DNA from: Candidatus Altarchaeota archaeon
Lineage (GTDB): Archaea; Altiarchaeota; Altiarchaeia; JAFGQM01
Length of the DNA: 21,184 nt
Reading direction: 5' to 3'
NCBI GenBank assembly: GCA_016935655.1
Contig: JAFGQM010000068.1
Span: 1 to 21,184, forward strand
How positions within the stretch are numbered: the stretch's first letter is position 1; each line of letters starts with the position of its first letter. A program made the translations under genes and the position numbers. Positions 5,273 to 13,500 of this stretch are shown piece by piece. A model generated the notes under the pieces. It had not been told where the DNA came from. It was given only the letters and a program-made list of their open reading frames with translations, and searched no databases.

Positions 5273-6163
5273 TTATATGCCCAGCATGGCAGCGGCAATC
5301 ATCCTTGTCAGTTCAAAGAGTATCGTGCCTATGACCGCCATTGAGGAGGAATACACGAGAAGTCCCCTCCATATGTGGTCCCCCCTGACTATCGCCAGCA
5401 TAATTCCTGAAAGCACGGTCTCAATCAGGATGTACAGCCAGAGGATACTGATGCCGAAGATGCTAATCGGATTTGATACGGCACCCAAGGATAGTATTAC
5501 ATTCCCCAACTGCGTGACGAAGGCGAATATGATTGGCGCTATAAGCGCCCCGGCCATGAATATGAAGACCACATACAAGATGGTCTTGCTGACCCGCTCC
5601 CTCTGTATCCTGGCAGTATCACGGGCATCTGAAGCCACCGCATCAAGTATGTCTGCAAGTTCCCCACCGGCCTTCCTGCCGTCGACAACTATGGTGAATA
5701 TCCGTTTTAACAGAAGAATGTCGACCCTGTCTATGAGGTTTTGTAAAGCCTCCTCAAAACTCAAACCGCCCTCCATGTCCCTAAGGGCTATTTTCAGCTC
5801 TTCTATCAAAGGCCCGGCCTGTATCCTTGTCAAGTCGACCAATGCTTGTTCTATGGTTGCACCAGCCCTGAGTGAAGTGGCCAGTTCCTCAAAGACGTCG
5901 GAAACCGCATCCTCTATCTGCCCGTCCCTCCGCTCTTTTAGCAGTATGGGGAAGCCTATGAATATGACCAAAACCAAAATAGGCGTCATGATCCCTATAT
6001 TGGGACTGCCGGGCGCTATGAGGAGCAATAATGAGCCGGACCCTACGGCGCATATAAAAGCCAAAACAAACCACTGGACGGCAGTAAGTTTTATGTTGGT
6101 CTTCTCTAGGTATATGTTGTACCTAATCTTCGTTTGTTTTTTCTCTTCTACCTTTTTTGGCAT
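5273..6163 (-). CDS. TadC-like inner-membrane platform protein (T2SSF domain)
   Basis: 296 residues. Two membrane segments near the N-terminus (about 30-50 and 58-75) precede a cytoplasmic T2SSF helical bundle (about 88-195: DVFEELATSLRAGATIEQAL, EGGLSFEEALQNLIDR, DGRKAGGELADILDAVA), followed by four hydrophobic segments to the C-terminus. The G-A-T-I-E-Q-A-L and G-G-E-L-A-D-I-L elements are typical of archaeal pilus and Tad platform proteins. It starts one base after the stop of the paralogous platform gene, so the pair is coupled. The two together with the ATPase match the Epd/Tad-like arrangement of two platform proteins per system, unlike archaella, which use one FlaJ. Confidence 0.9.
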   Translation of the reverse strand: MPKKVEEKKQTKIRYNIYLEKTNIKLTAVQWFVLAFICAVGSGSLLLLIAPGSPNIGIMTPILVLVIFIGFPILLKERRDGQIEDAVSDVFEELATSLRAGATIEQALVDLTRIQAGPLIEELKIALRDMEGGLSFEEALQNLIDRVDILLLKRIFTIVVDGRKAGGELADILDAVASDARDTARIQRERVSKTILYVVFIFMAGALIAPIIFAFVTQLGNVILSLGAVSNPISIFGISILWLYILIETVLSGIMLAIVRGDHIWRGLLVYSSSMAVIGTILFELTRMIAAAMLGI

Positions 6164-6164
6164 T

Positions 6165-7628
6165 TTAGACCTTAGGCTCCATCATTTTTACCATATAGAT
6201 GATCAGTCCCATCATAAGGGGAAACACCAATAAGAGTAATACTGCGGTCATCGATGTGCTGCCGCCCCCACCATACATTGGCAGGACTTGTATTATGGAA
6301 AAGATTGATATGACCACGGGGCCTACTATGCCGCCTACGAGGTAGATTATGGAGAACGCGTTCAGCTTCTCGACAAAGTCCGAAATCTGCATCCTCATCT
6401 CGAAAGTCATGTCATCGGCTATCTGGGCTATTATCTCGGCTATGTCACCGCCCATCTGCAGGGCCCTCCTTATGTGGACGACGACCCTGTTATATGCCTT
6501 CGAGTTCACTCTCCGGCTGGATTCTTCAAGCGCGTCAGATAGGCTCTCGCCGGATTTGACGTTCCACACCACCTGGTCCAGCTCGGCCGATAGGGCACCA
6601 TAATCGGCTTTTGAAACGGAGACCAGGGTATCGAATATGCTTATCCCTGCAGTCAAAAGGGAGGACATGTGCCTCAGCGCAAAGGGGAGTTGCTTGTCGA
6701 TGTCCCTGGAGCTAGACTTTACTTTTAGCACCGGGACCAGCAGTAGGAAAAATGAGACTGCAATCAGCGACAAAAACATGAATAAAAGCGGTAGGACAAT
6801 GTTATAAGACATCAGGACGAAGAACAGGATGAAGAGTGAAAGGGACAGTATAAAGCCCATAGCCACCGCAAATGAGCAATATTCATAGGGGTATAGCGGG
6901 ACTCCAGTTATCTCAAGTGAGGTTTCCAGATTTTTCCCATATGAGTTGCTGTACATCTTTGACAAGAGATTCAGCGGGGGCAGTTGGCCTATTGAATAGA
7001 TTCTGTACAAAAAGGGTATCTTCTCGCCTGTTAATTCTCTTTTTCCTATGTCCGGCGCCTCGCCACGGATAACGCCCCTTATCTTATCCAGTCTTTCGTC
7101 ACCCTTTGCTTGAGCAACTGTCGGTGCCCCTCCAGTCTCCTTTAACCTTGCAAAAACATCCTCTATGCTTTCTTCCCCGACCCCGCCCTTTCTCAGTCTC
7201 GGTACCCCACTCTCTCTTTTTTGGGCATCCCTGAGTTTCTTGTCCCACTCCTCCTCCAATTCACTCGGTGTGGGGAGTTTTTCCTTGGTCTGTTGTTTTA
7301 GTTTTTCTTCAAGAACTGATTTCATGAACTTGCTCTCGGATTTTACTTTTGGGGGTTCAGCTTTGACCTCCACCTGCTTCTTCGGCTCTGGCTCAGAAAA
7401 CTTTTGCTTTATCTTGGAGAATGGCGACGCAGCGGCAGGCATGCTCTCAACTTCTTTTTTACCGCCCTCCACGGGCTTTTTTTGCATGCTTGCAAAGATG
7501 TCCGATTCTGGCTCATTGGGGCTCACAAACGCTACCTTTTCGCCAGTCGGCGCACCGCCTTTCTTAAGCTTATCCAAGTTCTCATCAAACAGCTTCTCTA
7601 GTTTCTTATCCTGCTTCTTACCGAACAT
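6165..7628 (-). CDS. TadB-like platform protein with long disordered N-terminal extension
   Basis: 487 residues. The first 240 or so are hydrophilic, rich in Lys, Glu and Pro (FGKKQDKKLEKLFDENLDKL; SEPEPKKQVEVKAEPPKVK), and look mostly disordered with a short ordered piece (about 205-240). Membrane segments follow (about 252-300), then a T2SSF bundle (about 318-430; LPFALRHMSSLLTAGISIFD, SGESLSDALEE, GGDIAEIIAQIADD) and C-terminal membrane segments (about 430-480). Typical TadB/FlaJ proteins are nearer 300 residues, so the extension is extra. It lies between the ATPase and the second platform gene, and the tail may bind the ATPase; that is inference. Confidence 0.9.
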   Translation of the reverse strand: MFGKKQDKKLEKLFDENLDKLKKGGAPTGEKVAFVSPNEPESDIFASMQKKPVEGGKKEVESMPAAASPFSKIKQKFSEPEPKKQVEVKAEPPKVKSESKFMKSVLEEKLKQQTKEKLPTPSELEEEWDKKLRDAQKRESGVPRLRKGGVGEESIEDVFARLKETGGAPTVAQAKGDERLDKIRGVIRGEAPDIGKRELTGEKIPFLYRIYSIGQLPPLNLLSKMYSNSYGKNLETSLEITGVPLYPYEYCSFAVAMGFILSLSLFILFFVLMSYNIVLPLLFMFLSLIAVSFFLLLVPVLKVKSSSRDIDKQLPFALRHMSSLLTAGISIFDTLVSVSKADYGALSAELDQVVWNVKSGESLSDALEESSRRVNSKAYNRVVVHIRRALQMGGDIAEIIAQIADDMTFEMRMQISDFVEKLNAFSIIYLVGGIVGPVVISIFSIIQVLPMYGGGGSTSMTAVLLLLVFPLMMGLIIYMVKMMEPKV

Positions 7629-7659
7629 TTTGTCTATTTAAGGACTAGTCGATTAAAAA

Positions 7660-9201
7660 CTATTGCTTTTGACTAGCTTGGGTCTCGTAATATTTATGGA
7701 TGAATGTAGAGAAGCTCTGGATGTTGGAAATGTTTTTCTTGGCCGCGGCATCCAAAAGGTTTTTCCTCACGTGTAGCTCCTCCCCGATCCCATCCTTTTC
7801 CATGCCCGCGAAATTGCTTATCTTTTTTAGTACCTGTGGCTCTATACCCGTCGCCTCCAACTTGCCCCTCATAGGATTCCATTGATACAGAAGTCGGAAT
7901 TCGGGGGCCTTTGCACCTACGACTTCAGCGATCTCGGTCACCCGTCTCGTAAGCCCGATCTTTGGCATGTAGATCCTATTTATTATTATGATGATATTCA
8001 ATGCCGTGGCCATCTGCTCGGGGACGTTCATGGGCGGGCTCATTAGCCTCACTAGGGTTTCATCGACGCTGTTTGCGTGTATCGTTCCCATTGAACCCTG
8101 ATGCCCTGTGTTCATGGCCGTGAAAAGCGTATACGCCTCGTCGTGCCTTACCTCACCCACTATTATCCTGTCAGGCCTCATCCTAAGGGCGTTCTTTAGG
8201 AGAACGTCCATGGATATCTCGCCGGTACCTTCTATGCTGGGCGGTCTTGTCTCCAGCCTGACCCAATGCCTAAGCGGCAGCTTCAGTTCCGCTGTGTCCT
8301 CTATCGTCAGGACCCTCTCGGTAGGGCGTATGAACATGGAAAGGCAGTTCAAAAAGGTTGTCTTACCGGAAGACGTACCGCCTGAAACAAGGATGTTGGA
8401 GGGATAAGAACGCATGCCCTCGACACATAGCCATAGGAACGCCGCGACCTCGGAGTCGAGGCTGTTGAAATTGATCAGATGTATCATCGTATAGGGGTCC
8501 TGCCTAAACTTCCTTATCGTAAGCGTTGGCCCGTCTACGGAAGACGGCCTTATTGTGGCATTGACCCTGTCGCCGGAAGGCAGGCGAGCATCCAGGAGGG
8601 GTGTGTTAACGTCAATCCTGCGGCCTATGTCCCTTGCTATCCTCTCGATTATGTTCTCGACGTAGATGTCAGAGTCGAGTATTATATTTGTGAGGAGCAT
8701 GCCGTGCTTCCTATGGAAGACATAGACATCCCTGTTCGGGGGCACCACCATCACCTCCTCCAGGCCCTCGTCATCCAGCAAGTAATCGACAAGGCCGTAG
8801 CCGCCCATCTCACGGGAAACAATATCGGCGTAGGCCTCCATCTTTGCTTTGGATGCCTTGATCGAGGAGGTTTTTGCAATCATGTCCTCAATCTGCCTTT
8901 TTATGTTGTATTTCCTCTTTCTGGCATCCGTGCTCTCCTTGCGCATGTCTATAATCTTAGTGGCTACCCGCTGTATGGAATCTATTATGCCCCTGTCAGC
9001 CACGGTCAAGTAGGGCAGATTCACCTTGTACACAAGAAGCTCTTTTCCTTCATCTATGATTTCCACGTTCCCGTACTTGTCTACTACCTTCTCCTCAGGA
9101 GATCTCTTGTCTGAAACTAGCCCCATAAGGGCGTTGGTACTAGCTAAAGACTCCATAGAAGCATCTTCTGACAATAGCTTCATCAAGTTGTCGTCGGGCA
9201 T
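7660..9201 (-). CDS. GspE/TadA-type secretion ATPase of an archaeal pilus-like system
   Basis: 513 residues. An N-terminal domain (about 50-240) precedes the RecA-like motor. Walker A GGTSSGKT is at 274-281, the Asp box TIEDTAEL at 299-306, Walker B RIIVGEVRHDE at 345-355 and the His box TGHQGSMGTIHA at 365-376. All catalytic residues are present. The family powers pilus or archaellum assembly from the cytoplasm; two downstream platform proteins and no archaellum genes favour an Epd/Tad-like pilus or secretion system. No pilin or prepilin peptidase is in the window. The ATG at 9201 has a TATA-like TTTAATTAT about 25 bases upstream and no ribosome site, consistent with a leaderless message. 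Confidence 0.94.
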   Translation of the reverse strand: MPDDNLMKLLSEDASMESLASTNALMGLVSDKRSPEEKVVDKYGNVEIIDEGKELLVYKVNLPYLTVADRGIIDSIQRVATKIIDMRKESTDARKRKYNIKRQIEDMIAKTSSIKASKAKMEAYADIVSREMGGYGLVDYLLDDEGLEEVMVVPPNRDVYVFHRKHGMLLTNIILDSDIYVENIIERIARDIGRRIDVNTPLLDARLPSGDRVNATIRPSSVDGPTLTIRKFRQDPYTMIHLINFNSLDSEVAAFLWLCVEGMRSYPSNILVSGGTSSGKTTFLNCLSMFIRPTERVLTIEDTAELKLPLRHWVRLETRPPSIEGTGEISMDVLLKNALRMRPDRIIVGEVRHDEAYTLFTAMNTGHQGSMGTIHANSVDETLVRLMSPPMNVPEQMATALNIIIIINRIYMPKIGLTRRVTEIAEVVGAKAPEFRLLYQWNPMRGKLEATGIEPQVLKKISNFAGMEKDGIGEELHVRKNLLDAAAKKNISNIQSFSTFIHKYYETQASQKQ

Positions 9202-9247
9202 TTTTCGGGTTTTAATATGGGATAATTAAAGTAACAGAAGATAAAAA

Positions 9248-10159
9248 TCATATTCCCAGTTCTGAAAGCACCTTTTGGGCTATTTCTATGCCCACCCTGC
9301 CTTGTCCCTCTTCGGTCTGAGCGCCTAGATGAGGCGTAAACACCACGTTTTCAAGCTTCAACAGGGGCGAGCCCTCGGGGGGTTCCTTCTCAAAGACGTC
9401 CAAGGCCGCGCCTCTTATCCTGTTCTCTTTCAAGGCCTTGTAAAGAGCCCCCTCGTCCACGATACCGCCTCTGGCTATATGGATCAATGTCGACGAACTC
9501 TTCATAAGGGAAAGCTGCTTATCCCCGACTATGTACCTAGTCTCCGGCAAAAGGGGTACGTGTATCGATATTATGTCAGACTCCTTAAACAAGGTTTCCA
9601 AAGCCACTGGTCTTACATTAAGTTTCTTTGCGGTCGCTTCGTCCATCATAGGGTCATAAGCCAGGATTTCGCAATCAAAGCCTGAGAGCATCCTGGCCAA
9701 AGTCCTGCCAATATTGCCGAAACCTAGGATGCCCCACTCCTTGCCTGATATCTCATTGCCCTTATACAACTTCTTCTCCCATCCGCCCCCCTTGACAGAG
9801 GAATCGGCCTGCGGGATTTTTCTGAGGAGGGCCAATGCAAGGGCTATTGTAAGCTCAGCCACGCTTATAGAGGACGCACCAGGCGTATTAAGGACCTTTA
9901 TCCCCCGTGTCTTGGCGGCTTCTACATCAACATTATCAAGACCTGTACCTGCCCTCCCCACTACCTTAAGATTCTTCCCAGCAGTTATAATCCCATCCGT
10001 GACCTTTGTCTTGCTCCTGACGACCAGCGCATCATAAGCGGGTATCTTGGCTATTATCGCATCTTGGTCTTGGTCCAGAAATTCGTCTACTTGGGCCTTA
10101 GCTTTCAGAAGTTTTATTGCCTCCTGATCCAGCTTATCGGTTACCAGTATCTTTGCCAT
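9248..10159 (-). CDS. serA: D-3-phosphoglycerate dehydrogenase, short form
   Basis: 303 residues oxidising 3-phosphoglycerate to 3-phosphohydroxypyruvate with NAD, the first step of serine synthesis. Substrate-domain loops RSKTKV (48-53) and GRAGTGLDNVD (68-78) precede the Rossmann motif GFGNIG (146-151) with the adenine-ribose Asp169. The catalytic set is Arg230 (IARGG), Glu259 (DVFEKEP) and His277 (TPHLGA). There is no C-terminal ACT or ASB domain, so no serine feedback site; this short form is usual in archaea. Related 2-hydroxyacid dehydrogenases are similar, but the ISVAEL and GxAGTGLDNVD patterns favour SerA. It lies between the pilus genes and the surface-protein operon with no obvious functional tie. 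Confidence 0.9.
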   Translation of the reverse strand: MAKILVTDKLDQEAIKLLKAKAQVDEFLDQDQDAIIAKIPAYDALVVRSKTKVTDGIITAGKNLKVVGRAGTGLDNVDVEAAKTRGIKVLNTPGASSISVAELTIALALALLRKIPQADSSVKGGGWEKKLYKGNEISGKEWGILGFGNIGRTLARMLSGFDCEILAYDPMMDEATAKKLNVRPVALETLFKESDIISIHVPLLPETRYIVGDKQLSLMKSSSTLIHIARGGIVDEGALYKALKENRIRGAALDVFEKEPPEGSPLLKLENVVFTPHLGAQTEEGQGRVGIEIAQKVLSELGI

Positions 10160-10178
10160 ATTGAAGAAACGGCCCGGT

Positions 10179-10574
10179 TTATTTCCTTCGGCCAGAGGCT
10201 GATCTCGCTCTAACAGCCATTCGAGCGCCCGTTCTTGGCGCGCTCCTCTGCGCAGATTTTGGAGCGGAAGTGTCCTCCCAATCCTCCTCTAGAGGCAGTA
10301 CGGTCCTATCCGACCGGTATATCGAGAGACCCAACACCATGAGGGCCAGCCAGATGAATATGGAAGCTATCGGCCCGGTTATCTGGCCAAACATATCCCC
10401 CGAGGAGATATTATTCAGCCTATACAACCACTCTGCATTGTCTACGGCCACACTCAGTTGATAAGCAGAAAATAGCACATTGAAAGCGCAACCGAACGTA
10501 AAAAGCGCCCCGAACATCTTCAGTAAATGCACATATTTACCGCCAATCCTCACCAGAAGCATCCTATGAACCAT
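10179..10574 (-). CDS. Small membrane protein downstream of the giant surface protein
   Basis: 131 residues, not recognised. Two hydrophobic segments (about 18-40 and 65-84) are separated by a loop, and the C-terminal 45 residues are strongly basic and Ser/Ala/Arg-rich (SAQRSAPRTGARMAVRARSA), presumably cytoplasmic. The ATG at 10574 overlaps the end of the giant gene by 11 bases and has GGAGG 5 bases upstream within that gene. A second ATG (10562) comes one base after the giant gene's stop. Tight coupling suggests it anchors or partners the surface protein; no function can be assigned. Confidence 0.8.
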   Translation of the reverse strand: MVHRMLLVRIGGKYVHLLKMFGALFTFGCAFNVLFSAYQLSVAVDNAEWLYRLNNISSGDMFGQITGPIASIFIWLALMVLGLSIYRSDRTVLPLEEDWEDTSAPKSAQRSAPRTGARMAVRARSASGRRK

Positions 10575-13500
10575 TTTCTCCTCCGAAATTTTTCCGTATG
10601 AGTAATGTGACCATCAATAAAAATACAACGAACAATATGAAAATTGGGCTCTCGTCCGGGACCCACGGAAGTTGCGCCAATAGGTTCCCGCTGCTGGGGG
10701 TATCCTGTTGTTTGCCCGTATCGCCAGTGAAGACATTTACCGGCGCCCCGCTCACTCCGCTATAGTTGGCTACCGGTGCGAAGGTCGCCCCGTTGTTGCC
10801 CCAGCTCGGGTTCATAGGCAGGTCAAAGCCATTGAAGAACGTCCACTCACCAGTCTCGGGGTCATAGACCGCTATGCCCTTGGTACCCCTTATCTTTTCC
10901 ACGGCCTCTGGCTCTTCGAATGTGGCGGTGTCATCGACTATCTGGCCGTTCTGGTCATAATGCGTCGATTTCAGTGTGGGGTTGCCTTTCGCATCCCTGC
11001 CGAACTCGAGCAGCTTCTTGTGGCCTTCATTAGTGGTTATAGTTATTAGTCTGCCCTCGACTTTGTAGGAGGATATTATCTCCTTGTCGCACTCGCCAGT
11101 CTCCCTGTCGCAGATCCTCAAATGCTTTATGCAGTCGTTCCCGACTTCTTCCGCTATGAACGTAACCTCGGAGTCGGTCGTCTCAAAGGACATGATCGGG
11201 CCTATCAATGTTAGGGCATCTTTCAGCTCCGGACCCAGGTCCAAGGCCAGTCCGTCGAAGTTGCACTCGTCCGCGTCCTTGACCCCGTCTCCGTCCGAAT
11301 CTTCAAGGCCGTCTGGTGTTGTATCATTGTCGGTATCCGGGTCCAGCGGGTCGGTATTGTTGCTTATCTCCTCACCGTCATTTACACCGTCATCATCAGT
11401 ATCAGCGTCATTCGGATTTGTGCCAAGCTCCGCCTCCTGCTCGTCACTCAACCCGTCCTGGTCAGAATCCTGGGCAGGCGAGAACTCGGAGCCCTTGCCC
11501 TGGGCCAAAACAGTCAGCCAGACATAGATCTTGTTTTCGGCGGTGTCCCACATAACCTGGCCTCTTTTCGTATGGATGACCTCCGCCTTGCCTATCAGTA
11601 TGCTGTCCAGCAGTACGTCCCTGTTGACCTTTATCTCAAGGTTGCTGACCGAATTCACTCCGCCCGGGCCGGCAACGACGAACTTGTCCTCCTTCTGGTC
11701 GATCTTGGTCCCGTCCTCTAGATGTATTGACTCTATAGCGCCCAGTTCCTTCAAGGCATTGTCATACTCCATGAAGGAATATGATTTGCTCAATCTCGAG
11801 TTTATGTAATCCACTATACAGTTTATTATCTTCTTGACCTCCGAGCTGGGGCCATAGTCGCCTACTCTGAGGGGTATGTCCTTCTCATTCGGCTGTCTTT
11901 TAATCGCAAACAGCACATCATCGTTGCTAGGGTCATAGATTGAACTCCTCACCTCGTAGGGTATTATCCTTCCTGCCTCAGGCTGGAACTGGTACATGTG
12001 GGAGACCCAGAAGTTCTGCATATCAAAGAGGTCCCTGAACTTTTTGTTGGCGTCGTCCCATGCCTTCATGGCAAGCTTATTTTCTTGGGGGGTTATCACA
12101 AGGATCGCCTTGTCCTTGCCGCTGCCTTGGGGAGCATTATGGTCTGGCATTGCTACGGGGGTCTGCTGCGTCGCACTCGGCGGCTTTGTCCAGGACTTCC
12201 CCTTGACATACATCCAGCAGCATCCCTCTATCTTCAGGACGCCGTAAACACCCTGGTCATGGATCCCGTGCAGCCAGAAGGTCCTTGCATTGAGTGTTTG
12301 GATATCCTGTTCCGTCTGCTTTTGCTTCAGATAGGCTTCGCCTTTCTCCCCGAACTCCTTGACGAAATTCTCGAAGCCCTCTATCCATGGTATCTTCGTA
12401 TCCCGCGCCGCCAATTCCTCAGCGGTTGTGTCTATGGTATCGGTAGAGGTCTGCATGCCGCTAGGCGAGGCTATCTCGGCTTTCTCATAGGTCCTCCCCT
12501 CAAGGAGTCCTGAGACCACTGCGCCAGTTGCAGTACCGCCTTCTGCTTTAGGCGGTTCTGTTCTGTCTGAGAGCTCCTCTTTAGACCCGCCAAAGTCGAA
12601 GCTGCCGAGCAGGTTCTCGAGGCCAGCCTGATTCTCATTCACTGTGAAGTGGACCCAGTAGTCCGTGTCGACGCAATTCGCCATATGGTACGAGACGAGC
12701 GGGGCAAATATTATATCCATGACCGGGATGAGCTGGGCGGTCAGGCCCCACCCGCCGCTCTTGAAGAACTCTCCAAAGCTGTCGAAGTCAAGCATCTCGC
12801 ACCTTTCCTCCTCGTCGGTAGTCAGATAGTTCTCGAAGAGGACACCCCTTCCGTTCGCCTCCACCTTGTCAGGGGCGCTCTTGCCGGTGAGTGAGTCCAT
12901 TAGCTTCTTGATGGCGTCGACACCCAACCCGCTGCTCTTCCATACCTCGGATTTGATGTCCACACCGTGTGTTTTGACTATCGTAGTCGGCAAACAACCT
13001 GGGTCTACCTCACTGACATAGCTATGGGTGGTTTTCTGGCCCGAAGAGTCTATGACGGCCATCCCGCTGGAGACTACGAAGTCTATCGGGCCCTCATAAC
13101 TCACGAACCTCGTGTCTCCTGGCTCAGAGCCCCTGAAGACCCATACTGTGTCCTTTACAATATTCCCATCGCCCCTGCAAGCCGGCTCCAGCTCAACCGG
13201 GCCCGGGGGCTTCTCTGCCCCTCCTGCAAGCCGCCAGTTCATGTAGCCCATCCATCTTTCCACGGCCTCTGGGACGTGTATAAGGCTCAAAAAGGCATGA
13301 AAGCCTTCCAGGTAAGCGGAGTCCTGGCTCAAAATCTCTATGTAGGGGGCCTCGCCGCCAAGATAGTCGTTCACCATCCGGGTGTTAGTGGCAGTGCTTT
13401 TACTGTCCACAGCGAAGGTTATCTGCTGCGTCTTGGCCTCCGGCGTCTCTACCGCCGCAGGGGAATGTGCTACAAAGTAAACAAAACCCTCCTTGTAGAA

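Noticed and set aside
5277..6233. Long plus-strand open frame opposite the TadC-like gene
   Set aside because: Ser/Met/Ile-rich composition typical of an antisense shadow; the minus-strand frame has a clear T2SSF domain.
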